Below are positions 44,782 to 52,774 of a stretch of DNA of 53,767 nt, one piece after another (the stretch's first letter is position 1; the number at the start of each line of letters is the position of its first letter). Source of the stretch: Hyphomicrobiales bacterium. GTDB lineage: Bacteria; Pseudomonadota; Alphaproteobacteria; Rhizobiales; JAJFHC01. A program made the position numbers and the translations under genes. Under the pieces are notes generated by a model that was not told where the DNA came from, made no database searches, and worked only from the letters and a program-made list of their open reading frames with translations. The stretch is taken from contig JAJFHC010000109.1 in assembly GCA_021775835.1 (NCBI GenBank), forward strand, positions 1-53,767, written 5' to 3'.

Positions 44782-45120
44782 TCAAGAATGTCTTTGGTCG
44801 TTATCTACGGTCGGCTTGGTGAGGAATTCATCAAACAATTCGAGTATGCATTTCACACTCTTCGCCATTTGCTGGAACTCGTCGTCCGGTGCATTTGCAA
44901 GATCAATCACCTTTTCGGCAACCGACAACGTCATCCAAGTTGAATGCAGATCTTCGTTTTCGTTGACTAACCGGTCCGATATGATCGGAAGCAGAAATTT
45001 CGCTTCCATCAGAGGTGGTTCTCGCCGGGATGGATCAATTTCCGCCAACGTAATTTTCTGATCGATTATCATTACGAGGTCAGAGACAAATGGTATGAGT
45101 TTTGATTGATGTTTCACCAC
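44782..45120 (-). CDS. Hypothetical cytoplasmic protein
   Basis: About 112 residues. The frame opens at a TTG (45126), but GGAGG at 45130-45134 fits the GTG at 45120 better. The product is helical and acidic, with no membrane segment (SDLVMIIDQKITLAEIDPS, then LSVAEKVIDLANAPDDEFQQM). Codon choice and the good RBS favour a real gene. No family is recognised. It lies between the RHS block and the P-type ATPase gene, on the ATPase strand. Confidence 0.5.
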   Translation of the reverse strand: MVKHQSKLIPFVSDLVMIIDQKITLAEIDPSRREPPLMEAKFLLPIISDRLVNENEDLHSTWMTLSVAEKVIDLANAPDDEFQQMAKSVKCILELFDEFLTKPTVDNDQRHS

Positions 45121-45364
45121 TTTCAATAACCTCCACTAAATATCCTCTAACAGTATCTCACGCCGACATTTTTCGAGTGACAGCTTAAGGTGATTTCTCT
45201 GGTGTTTGACCTGAAATGATCAACAGTTCAATCAGCACACATGCGCGTCCGAGGTGCATTTCAATCGTCTGCGTAAACCGATCTTGATTGGGCGTCTCTC
45301 CAGTAACGTTCCAATATTATCAGAAGTGCTTAGGCACAATATTTTGGACCAGTCTTCGAGCGAA

Positions 45365-47683
45365 TCAGATGGTCTTCGCGTTTGATCGCAGCAATCGAAG
45401 CGCATTTGTTACAACTAATAGCGAAGCACCGACATCTGCGGCAATTGCGCCCCACAAGGTTGCGTAACCCATCGCAGTAAGGCCGACAAACAGGGTCTTC
45501 ACTGCAAGCGAAAACCCGATATTTTGTCTAATGACACCTATGGTACGTCGCGAATGTGCGATCAGCCATGGCACTCGTGACAGATCGTCCGTCATGAGCG
45601 CGACATCAGCTGTTTCAATCGCCGCATCGCTGCCGATTGCACCCATGGCGATAGCGAAATTTGCTCTTGCCATTGCGGGTGCATCGTTGACGCCATCCCC
45701 GATCATTGCAACGACGGAGTAGCGTTGTATCAGTTCCTCAACGGCACTTACCTTATCCTCGGGCAGGAGTTCGGCTTTTACTTCGTCAATCCCAACTGCG
45801 CCCGCTACTGCCTCCGCGGTCACCTTGTTGTCACCGGTAAGCATGACCAAATGCTCAACACCAAGACTGTGCAATGCAGACACAATGGCTTTTGCTTCCG
45901 GGCGTATCGCATCTGCAAGCGCAACAAGACCACAAATGTGGCTCTGATTTCCTATAGCAACAACCGTCGCGCCATCTGCTTCAAGTCTTGCCGCATTGCG
46001 TAGCGTTTCATCGGTCTCTTGCCCGCGTTCGGTCGCATACCGATGTGATCCGAGCCAGAACGCCTTGCCATTGACAATCCCTGTAACACCCCTGCCAGGC
46101 AGCACTTCCACCGATTCTGCCGGTGCGAATTCAATCTTCATTCGTTCGGCATGGTCAACAATAGCTTGTGCCAACGGATGGCTACTTCGTACCTCAAGCG
46201 CGGCAGCGCACCTCAGAAGTTCACTTTTACTGTGCCCATTTAATGGGTAAGTCCCGACGACTTCGGGTGTTCCCTCTGTGAGGGTTCCAGTCTTGTCGAG
46301 CGCGAGTGCCTTTAAACCTGCCGGCATCTCGATATAGGCTCCTCCCTTAATCAGAACCCCCTGGCGTGCGGATGACGCGAGCGCCGCTACAATACTGACA
46401 GGTGTTGAGATTACGAGTGCACAGGGGCAAGCAATGACGAGAAGAACGAGGGCTCTGTAGAACCATGTATCCCAGGCGCCTCCAAGAAGAAGTGGCGGCA
46501 CTAGAAACACGAGAACGGCCAAAGCCATGACAGTCGGTGTATAGACACGTGCGAATTTTTCCACCCACTGCTCGGCCACCGCTCTGCGGCTGTGAGCCTC
46601 GCCAACCAAGCGTATGATGCGTGCAAGCACAGTGTCCCCACTCGATTTCGTCGACTCGACTTCGAGCGTGCCTTCTCCATTAATGGTGCCGGCGAACACG
46701 TCGTCTCCCAAGTCTTTCGTCACCGGAATACTTTCTCCTGTGATCGGCGCTTGATTTACTGCGCCGCTGCCGGCGACGACTACACCATCGAGTGCAATTC
46801 GATCTCCAGATCTCACAATGAATAGGGACCCAACCAGAACCTCTGCTGCAGGAACATCACTTTCCATTCCATCGGGACGCTTCACACGAACAGTTGGCGG
46901 CGTGAGGTCCAACAGTGCGGCGACCGCATTACGAGCCCTACCGACGCTCCAGCTTTCGAGGAGCAGAGAAAGTGCAAACAGAAATGCAACGGTGGCAGCT
47001 TCAAACCATTCTCCGATTACGAGTGCGCCAGCGACCGCGACGACCATCAATAGGTTCATGTCAGGACTGAAAGTCCGCGCAGCATTCAAAGCTTTTACGG
47101 CGACAAACCTCGCGCCGAAGAGGATTGCCAAAAGAAACAGACCAGCCTCTAGCCAGGGCATGGGCTGACCGCCATGACCTGCAAACAGCTTGAGCGCCGC
47201 CGTGAGTCCCCCAGCTGTTCCGATATGGACGATGATACCGATCAACCAACATATGCCGCTGGCAGCTGTATAAAGTTTTTGCTGAGCAAAATGTCCGTCA
47301 CGATCATCTTTGCGATTCGAATCCCAGGCTCTTGCTGACATTCCGGTTCGCGCAACCGCGGAAGTAACATCGGTTGAAGCAAAATCCGCGGCGGTCTCAA
47401 GGATAGTCATACGGCCATTCAGCACATCGAACGCAAGGTGTTCGTCGCCCCCAACAAGCGGCCCCACCGCCCTTTTTAGGACGGCAACCTCTTCGGCGCA
47501 GTCCATACCTGAAATACTGAAGTCATGGCCTGACGGCGCAAGATTGGAAGCGGGAGTGGATGCGGTTGTGCAAGGTACACCATCCCGTTCGTTGCCAATC
47601 TCTGCATGAGCGCACCCGCCAGCAGGACACTGTGTTTCGATGCCATGACCACGAGGACTCGCTGGTTGCTCATGATTCTTCAT
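45365..47683 (-). CDS. Heavy-metal P1B-type ATPase (Zn/Cd/Pb exporter, ZntA/CadA-like)
   Basis: 772 residues from ATG 47683 (GGAG 6 bases upstream; a TTG at 47695 adds four residues). The N-terminus is Cys/His-rich (TQCPAGGCAHAE) and followed by one degenerate HMA domain (SGMDCAEEVAVLKRAV). The ion path motif is VIACPCALVIS, the phosphorylated Asp is in DKTGTLTEG, the ATP site SSHPLAQAI, and hinge MIGDGVNDAPAMA. CPC with an Asp in the last helices (ADVGASLLV) is the P1B-2 pattern for Zn2+, Cd2+ and Pb2+. A MerR-type promoter precedes it. Confidence 0.93.
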   Translation of the reverse strand: MKNHEQPASPRGHGIETQCPAGGCAHAEIGNERDGVPCTTASTPASNLAPSGHDFSISGMDCAEEVAVLKRAVGPLVGGDEHLAFDVLNGRMTILETAADFASTDVTSAVARTGMSARAWDSNRKDDRDGHFAQQKLYTAASGICWLIGIIVHIGTAGGLTAALKLFAGHGGQPMPWLEAGLFLLAILFGARFVAVKALNAARTFSPDMNLLMVVAVAGALVIGEWFEAATVAFLFALSLLLESWSVGRARNAVAALLDLTPPTVRVKRPDGMESDVPAAEVLVGSLFIVRSGDRIALDGVVVAGSGAVNQAPITGESIPVTKDLGDDVFAGTINGEGTLEVESTKSSGDTVLARIIRLVGEAHSRRAVAEQWVEKFARVYTPTVMALAVLVFLVPPLLLGGAWDTWFYRALVLLVIACPCALVISTPVSIVAALASSARQGVLIKGGAYIEMPAGLKALALDKTGTLTEGTPEVVGTYPLNGHSKSELLRCAAALEVRSSHPLAQAIVDHAERMKIEFAPAESVEVLPGRGVTGIVNGKAFWLGSHRYATERGQETDETLRNAARLEADGATVVAIGNQSHICGLVALADAIRPEAKAIVSALHSLGVEHLVMLTGDNKVTAEAVAGAVGIDEVKAELLPEDKVSAVEELIQRYSVVAMIGDGVNDAPAMARANFAIAMGAIGSDAAIETADVALMTDDLSRVPWLIAHSRRTIGVIRQNIGFSLAVKTLFVGLTAMGYATLWGAIAADVGASLLVVTNALRLLRSNAKTI

Positions 47684-47728
47684 TGTCGACTCCAAGCTGC
47701 AACAATCTACGGTGTATATTTCGTCGGA

Positions 47729-47759
47729 ATGATAAGGTCTCTAGTTACTAGAGATTCAA
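47729..47759 (-). promoter_or_regulatory. MerR-type promoter of the P-type ATPase gene
   Basis: On the minus strand TTGAAT, a 19-base spacer with the perfect dyad CTCTAGT-A-ACTAGAG, then TATCAT. Operator and spacer match the two other sites near the second MerR regulator. Confidence 0.85.
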
Positions 47760-47915
47760 GACTTTTTTTTATTGCATCTCTGCACTTCATTCTGCTTGTC
47801 ATGCAAATGATGGAGACGTCCCCTAAAAACGGAAATTTGTGGTGACGATAATAAGGCGTTTCAGAACAATTATCCCAACCTCTGACGGAGCAAAAATGCG
47901 TCGGTGAGAAGCAAA

Positions 47916-47972
47916 GATGTGCCCAAGTTGGCCACTACATCTTTTTTGGTTGAACACAACATCAAAAACAAG
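47916..47972. repeat. Diverged direct repeat, left copy
   Basis: This 57-base stretch recurs at 51056-51111 in the same orientation with about four differences including one T indel. The conserved core is GGTTGAACACAACATC. Read on the minus strand, both copies encode FDVVFNQKDVVA. Weaker similarity continues for some 20 bases to the left. The two copies bracket the caspase/OmpA pair. Confidence 0.7.
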
Positions 47973-47987
47973 GGCCACAAACCATCC

Positions 47988-48067
47988 AGAACAATGCGCA
48001 TCTTGTCTTCAGCTGAAAAGTGCCTGCGCGTCGCCCGGTTCGGAAAGGCCGAAGAGTAGCGCGGCAA
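47988..48067 (-). pseudogene. IS3-family transposase OrfA fragment
   Basis: The minus-strand frame contains RRHFSAEDKMRIVLDGL, the start of the helix-turn-helix region of IS3-type OrfA proteins. It breaks off right after this motif and passes into the repeat sequence. No OrfB and no clear terminal repeat were found nearby, so only a scar remains. It lies just downstream of the caspase gene. Confidence 0.65.
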
Positions 48068-48088
48068 TCGCCGTGACCGACAGCCTCC

Positions 48089-49717
48089 TCAATAGCGACA
48101 TTTTTTCGCTCCCGACCCAGGCGTGGTGAACAATCCGACTGTGCCAACCTGAAACCGCACGTCCTTGAGAAGCTGGGGTAGTTCGTCTCGCAACAAAGAC
48201 GCCGCCTTGCGGTCATGCAGCGCATCCAGGCGCCGGTCGAGGCGAGGCGTCCCCTCAGGACTGGAGATGACCACGAGATGATCGGCTCCGAAAGGCTCAC
48301 GAATACAGAACGGCAAGCTGAATGTCTGCCCGACCTCGACTCTGCCGTGATACCGGCTATCGGGAGACGGCGGCCACGGGATCAGGAACTGAACGGTGCC
48401 GTCCGTGCCCAGGTTGAACACCGAAATGCGCGGATGTTCGTGCCCATCGAGCGTCACGGAAACTTGCGCGCCGGCCTCGTGTGCGCGATGGTCGGGCGCA
48501 ATTCTCAAGCGTAGCGGATTCGACGCCGACAGTTCCCTCAGCGCGCGCAACAGCAGCCACTTGTCCACAAGGCCCTGTACTGCTGGAGTCCGGGCGCGGG
48601 CACCAAGACGCGCCACCACATCTCCGGTCGCATTGATCACATCGCCACTGGCAACATCCCAGATCAGGTCGGCGCGCCCGGTGTCGGCTTTGTACACACT
48701 GCGCAATCCGCCATAGTACGTGCCCGCGTCGTCGGCTCCGACAATACGCAGCCCCAGAAGGTTTTTCACGGAACCGTCTTGCGTACCCTCGCCGAGACGG
48801 CCCAAGCCCTTCCTGTTGACTTGCAAGGCGATTTCTGTCGGCCGACCGCGTGGCGCCATCTGGGGAAACTGGCGGCCTTCGGACACCGTGCGCACGCTCT
48901 CCACAAGGTAGTTTTCCAGCTCGCGGGTGTTGACGACACCGTCCAGATTGCGATCCGCGTCGCCTCGCAACGCATTGGCAAACGCCCATGAAAGCGCTCC
49001 GCGCGGTTTACCGTCAATCGGCACTTCGATCACCATTTCATGATCCTGCACGGCACCGAAAAATAGAACGTTGTCGAGTTGATCGCGGTTAATCGATGCC
49101 GCATTCGGATCCGGCGGCGGCAGCGTGTCGTCGACGATCTTTCCGTATCCGCCTAGGCGCGTACGCTGCGTACCCGCACGCGGATCAAACCCTCTGGTCA
49201 TCGTCCCGGAATGGCAGGTGTCCGCGACAAAAATAATCTTCAAATGTCGAGCACTCACGAACAGTTCGTGAATTTCATCATCGACAATGCGTTGTCCGTT
49301 TCCCGAAGGCCCGGTGTGAAAACCTGCAAGCTGAAAGATTTCGTCCAAGCCGTCTTTCTCGCTGCCCTTGATGCGTTCCGGTTCTTGCCCACCGTGTCCA
49401 GCGTAGGAAAAGACAACTGTATCGCCAGCCTTGGCTTCTGCGATGATATCCGCCCAGGCAGCAAAAATCGCCGCGCGCGTTGCTGCCCTATCCAACAAGG
49501 TGTGAATACGTGCAGCACCCACCGCCTCGAGCGCCAACTTTACATCTTGGGCATCATTTACGGCACCGGCGAGCGACGGCAGATTCTCGTAATCGTCGAT
49601 ACCCACGATCAACCCGTACGTGGCGCCGGACGACGGTGTCGGCATGATCAGGAACGACAAGACCGCGGCAAGTGCACCGGTCAACGGGTTCCTCAGGTGG
49701 TGCAGCATCCCGGTCAT
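48089..49717 (-). CDS. Exported caspase-family (C14) protease-like protein
   Basis: 542 residues. A signal segment (LAAVLSFLIMPTPSSGA) precedes the caspase p20-like fold: YGLIVGIDDYENLPSL, FSYAGHGGQ with the catalytic His, and FVADTCHSG with the catalytic Cys near residue 165. DADRNLDGVVNTREL near 260 looks like an EF-hand-type calcium loop. The C-terminal half is beta-rich and resembles DUF4384-like modules that end such proteins. The substrate is unknown. Its ATG overlaps the stop of the upstream OmpA-like gene (ATGA), so the two are co-translated. Confidence 0.87.
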   Translation of the reverse strand: MTGMLHHLRNPLTGALAAVLSFLIMPTPSSGATYGLIVGIDDYENLPSLAGAVNDAQDVKLALEAVGAARIHTLLDRAATRAAIFAAWADIIAEAKAGDTVVFSYAGHGGQEPERIKGSEKDGLDEIFQLAGFHTGPSGNGQRIVDDEIHELFVSARHLKIIFVADTCHSGTMTRGFDPRAGTQRTRLGGYGKIVDDTLPPPDPNAASINRDQLDNVLFFGAVQDHEMVIEVPIDGKPRGALSWAFANALRGDADRNLDGVVNTRELENYLVESVRTVSEGRQFPQMAPRGRPTEIALQVNRKGLGRLGEGTQDGSVKNLLGLRIVGADDAGTYYGGLRSVYKADTGRADLIWDVASGDVINATGDVVARLGARARTPAVQGLVDKWLLLRALRELSASNPLRLRIAPDHRAHEAGAQVSVTLDGHEHPRISVFNLGTDGTVQFLIPWPPSPDSRYHGRVEVGQTFSLPFCIREPFGADHLVVISSPEGTPRLDRRLDALHDRKAASLLRDELPQLLKDVRFQVGTVGLFTTPGSGAKKCRY

Positions 49718-50634
49718 TCGATCAACTCAACCCGGCGGTCCATTTGAAACCGCTGCTCTTCACTGTATTGGGTAACGTCATCGGGTTGGAATCGCGCATC
49801 CTCTCCCCTGCCTGTTGTGGTAATTGTGCCTGTATAGTTCTGTTTCTGGAGGAACTCTTTCACAGCCTCCGCACGGCGCTCTGACAGGGTCTGGTTGTAC
49901 GCGTTCGTGCCTCGGGGGTCGGTATGTCCGACCAGCGTGATGTCCGGTGAATTGCGGGCTTTGAGTTGAAATGCAAGATCGATCGCCGCGGCCAGTCCCT
50001 TGTCGTCAAATTCGACCGAGTCCACCTTGAAGGTTATTGGTACTGCCCGTGCTGTGGGAACAAACCCGCGCACGCCAAGCGCACCGAGACCGGTCGGCAC
50101 GCCGGCCCGGTTTCTGGGTGCCGGCACGTAGGACGCGGAAAGCAGGCGCTGGGTTTCGGCCTTCTTGAAAATACTGCGAATGACACCTTCCGGCGGCGGC
50201 GACTTAGTCAGGTTCTCATCTGCAACGACTTCGAGCGATTCCTGGAACCTCCGTGACGCGGCTTCCGTATTCCCCACACCGGCTTCAACGTCGCCGAGCA
50301 TCGCCAGGACCTGCCAGAGGCGGTTGTATTGCAGCGTCGCTTCCAGGTTTGCCTTTTGGCATTCTGCAGTGGCCCCTGCTTGCATTACCGTTTCAACCTT
50401 GTCTCCCAGACGAACGGCGACCTTGCGGCCAAGGCCTTCTCTATACGTATCGGTGCAATCGGCCATGTTGGCGGCCGCATGCCAGAACTGCTTGAACTGC
50501 TCCAAAGTCGCATTGCTGCCCAGGGCCTCGACCTCTTTGTGCAACCCGGCACAAGTGGTCGCAGCCTTGGCCGAAGTCATCGAGAGAACTGCGACGACCG
50601 TCAAGCCCAGTGCGCCAACACCAATTCTTTGCAT
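49714..50634 (-). CDS. OmpA-family exported protein
   Basis: 306 residues from ATG 50634 (GGGAGG upstream); the frame opens at 50685. A signal peptide ends at SAKAATTC. The middle part is helical with several Cys (residues 30-150, TPR-like by eye, weak). The C-terminal OmpA domain is clear: ITLVGHTDPRGTNAYNQTLSERRAEAV, given here as the GHTD-RG-N-LS-RRA peptidoglycan-binding pattern. It probably anchors to peptidoglycan. It is the first gene of a two-gene unit with the caspase-like protein. Confidence 0.87.
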   Translation of the reverse strand: MQRIGVGALGLTVVAVLSMTSAKAATTCAGLHKEVEALGSNATLEQFKQFWHAAANMADCTDTYREGLGRKVAVRLGDKVETVMQAGATAECQKANLEATLQYNRLWQVLAMLGDVEAGVGNTEAASRRFQESLEVVADENLTKSPPPEGVIRSIFKKAETQRLLSASYVPAPRNRAGVPTGLGALGVRGFVPTARAVPITFKVDSVEFDDKGLAAAIDLAFQLKARNSPDITLVGHTDPRGTNAYNQTLSERRAEAVKEFLQKQNYTGTITTTGRGEDARFQPDDVTQYSEEQRFQMDRRVELIE

Positions 50635-50811
50635 TGGATTACGCCTCCCATGCTCCCGGCAACTCCCAACCAAGTTGCACGTCAATCATAATCGAGTATG
50701 GGGCACCCGTGAAAGGCCGTATGTGACGTGCGTCACGGTGGATTCCCGGGACACTGCGGAAAGCTTCCTCGAGCGTGCCCTTGCATTTAACTATCTGGTT
50801 CTATCGGACGG

Positions 50812-51144
50812 TCAGCACGGAAGTCCGGGCATCGGCCTGTTGTTATCGTTTCCCAGCCAGATTGCGCAAACGAGATCAGCAGTGTAACCCACAATCCATG
50901 CATCCCGAAAGTCGTTGCTGGGGCCCGACCGCAGGACCTCCCGCAACATGCAGTTGACGGTCTTCACCAGAGTCTCGCCGAGAACCTGCTCTGAATCGGG
51001 CGCACGGCGCCAATACACGACCTTGCCGTCGAGACGCTGGGCGGTGAGATGGAACGATATGCCCAAGATGGCCACGACATCTTTTTGGTTGAACACAACA
51101 TCAAAAACAAGAACCGCAATTCCGATGGACAAACCGGCTCGCAA
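50812..51144 (-). pseudogene. Class A penicillin-binding protein (PBP1A-like) remnant fused to repeat sequence
   Basis: The 110-residue frame has two parts. The C-terminal part, RDAWIVGYTADLVCAIWLGNDNNRPM, split here at IVGYTADL, is the end of the transpeptidase domain of PBP1A-type enzymes, preceded by DGKVVYWRRAP and VNCMLREVLRSG, which also fit that region. The KTGTS motif expected between is missing, so there is an internal deletion. The N-terminal part is the direct repeat (FDVVFNQKDVVA). It is not a functional PBP. Confidence 0.6.
51056..51111. repeat. Diverged direct repeat, right copy
   Basis: Right-hand partner of 47916-47972, one T shorter. It lies at the N-terminal side of the PBP1A remnant, 3.1 kb from the left copy. 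Confidence 0.7.
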
Positions 51145-51173
51145 TCACACATTTTTGGGTGTTAAAATCCATG

Positions 51174-51911
51174 TCAATGCGGTTCCAATGGAAATAGTTC
51201 ATGGAACAACGGCGGTCTGAATTCGAGGCGCAGCAACTTCTTGAGAAATTGCATTCCACCGCGGGTGCGAAATGTTTTGTAGGCTCTGACAGCAAATAGC
51301 TCCGGTTCGGAAAGCCCATAAATGTATGGATTAATCTCGATCAGGTTACTAAACTGCTCCACGTCCGCGTATTGTTCCAATACCCGACCAAGAAGCGGTT
51401 CTTCAATAAGCTGAAGCTGAACGGCGTAAGCAATGAACTCGTGCCATTCTTTTGGCAACCGCGCATATTGTTCTCCCATAACGCGTAGCGTCGCCATGTG
51501 GACCATTTCATGAATTACAACAGAGTCAAAAAAGCTCTCATTCCAGTCGACGCCCCAAGCTTTTTTGCGATGCCTTCGGTAGATTGCGATTTCATTGCTG
51601 GCAGCGTCAAAGGTACCATAAGATGCTACAGGGTTGTCGGCTGGTGGATCTATGAACACTAGGGAGAATTTTGGTTCTATCTCGAATCCCATGGAGCGGA
51701 AATAGGCCAGCACCTTGGATAGGGGGCGGCAAAAATCATGTTCATCCGTCATCGCAGCACGTTTGATTTGAACATCTTTGTGGTTACACTTTTCCACAAT
51801 CGGTGAAGATTGCTCAACAGGGTCAGACGCAATTATGCTCTTAGTAAGCGCCGTATTCGTTCCCAAAATCAGCAATGCAACAAACGCAAAACATGCATGC
51901 GCTTTGACCAT
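51174..51911 (-). CDS. Exported HEXXH zinc-metallopeptidase-like protein under MerR-type control
   Basis: 245 residues from ATG 51911 (GGGAG 8 bases upstream; the frame opens at 51926). A signal peptide (CFAFVALLILGTNTALT) precedes the mature protein. SVVIHEMVHMATLRVMG near residue 135 holds HEMVH, the HEXXH zinc motif, and EWHEFIAYAVQLQLIEEP a possible third ligand. I recall an uncharacterised DUF6639-like family of this shape. Its promoter carries the same operator as the P-type ATPase, so it is probably metal-induced. Substrate unknown. Confidence 0.75.
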   Translation of the reverse strand: MVKAHACFAFVALLILGTNTALTKSIIASDPVEQSSPIVEKCNHKDVQIKRAAMTDEHDFCRPLSKVLAYFRSMGFEIEPKFSLVFIDPPADNPVASYGTFDAASNEIAIYRRHRKKAWGVDWNESFFDSVVIHEMVHMATLRVMGEQYARLPKEWHEFIAYAVQLQLIEEPLLGRVLEQYADVEQFSNLIEINPYIYGLSEPELFAVRAYKTFRTRGGMQFLKKLLRLEFRPPLFHELFPLEPH

Positions 51912-51972
51912 GGACGGAACTCCCAATAAGCGAAAAAAATGGAAACAGCTCGTTCAGCACACCGTCATTTGT

Positions 51973-52003
51973 GCTATACCACCTCTAGTCACTAGAGGTG
52001 CAA
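51973..52003 (-). promoter_or_regulatory. MerR-type promoter between the HEXXH gene and the second merR
   Basis: On the minus strand TTGCAC, a 19-base spacer with the perfect dyad CTCTAGT-G-ACTAGAG, then TATAGC. It lies 11 bases upstream of the regulator's ATG, so binding would also affect the regulator's own transcription. Confidence 0.83.
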
Positions 52004-52014
52004 GAGGTTAATTC

Positions 52015-52425
52015 ATGAAGGTAGAAACATTCAGCATCGGCGAGCTAGCCCACAGAACAGGATGCAAAGTGCCGACGATACGCTACTATGAAGAAATTGA
52101 AGTGTTGCCAACCCCATTAAGGAATTCGGCAAATCAGCGGCGTTACGAACAGCGGCATCTCGACAGGTTGGCGTTTGTGCGCCACGCACGTGATTTGGGA
52201 TTCGGCCTTGATCAGATTCGCGACCTGATAGCATTGTGTGAAAGGCCTGATTTACCTTGCACTGATGTGGATGTGATTGCGAGGGAACATCTGAAAGCGG
52301 TCGAGGGTCGCATTAGCCGTCTTCAGACTTTGCGGAAAGAACTGAAGCGAGTAATCACAGAGTGTTCCGGAAATCAGATCTGCGACTGCCGCATCATTGA
52401 GTCACTTGCTAACCACGACCAGTAG
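52015..52425 (+). CDS. MerR-family regulator, CadR/PbrR/ZntR type
   Basis: 136 residues. FSIGELAHRTGCKVPTIRYYEEI at the N-terminus is the winged helix, of which RTGCKVPTIRYYE is the recognition part. Metal-site Cys lie in PDLPCTDVD near residue 79, ITECSGNQ near 115 and CDCRIIESL near 123, the layout of PbrR/CadR/ZntR sensors of Pb, Cd or Zn. It likely acts on the three CTCTAGT-N-ACTwGAG operators in the window, including that of the P-type ATPase. AAGAGG precedes the start. Confidence 0.88.
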   Translation: MKVETFSIGELAHRTGCKVPTIRYYEEIEVLPTPLRNSANQRRYEQRHLDRLAFVRHARDLGFGLDQIRDLIALCERPDLPCTDVDVIAREHLKAVEGRISRLQTLRKELKRVITECSGNQICDCRIIESLANHDQ

Positions 52426-52576
52426 GGCAACCGACCCACTCAGCAAACACATTACATCGTTGGCACAAAACACTGATTGGATAGTGTTGCGGTAGACCAC
52501 GTGCAACAACGGCACGGTGACGGCGATGGCTATGGCTATGGTTACCTCTCCATAATGCAGGTGTGCATTCCACCTA

Positions 52577-52607
52577 TTGACCCTCTAGTTACTTGAGGTA
52601 CTAACAT
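52577..52607 (+). promoter_or_regulatory. Third MerR-type promoter, directed to the right
   Basis: TTGACC, a 19-base spacer with CTCTAGT-T-ACTTGAG (one mismatch in the dyad), then TAACAT. Transcription would start near 52614 and run toward the small Cys-rich ORF and the TRAP permease gene. Confidence 0.78.
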
Positions 52608-52639
52608 GCCGCAAAATGCAATTTGAGGAGCGGCGGAGA

Positions 52640-52774
52640 ATGCCTCAGAACTGTCAGTTGCTTGGTGGCGAACGTTGTAGCCCAACACTTTGTTCAACTT
52701 CAAATTTTCACGATCTCGTCGAGCAACATTGTCTCCAGCTTCGCCTACATCCTAAGACAACATGTTTATGGTGA
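52640..52774 (+). CDS. Candidate 44-residue Cys/His-containing peptide behind the third MerR-type promoter
   Basis: ATG at 52640 follows GGAG by four bases; the stop overlaps the start region of the TRAP gene. The peptide has five Cys (NCQ, RCS, LCS, HCL, TCL) and three His in 44 residues. It is short and may be chance, but its place directly behind a metal-type promoter is suggestive. A competing frame (from 52623) is longer but has no better support. Confidence 0.28.
   Translation: MPQNCQLLGGERCSPTLCSTSNFHDLVEQHCLQLRLHPKTTCLW

Noticed and set aside
48215..50500. Plus-strand frames over the caspase/OmpA genes
   Set aside because: Antisense to two clearly recognisable genes and without motifs.
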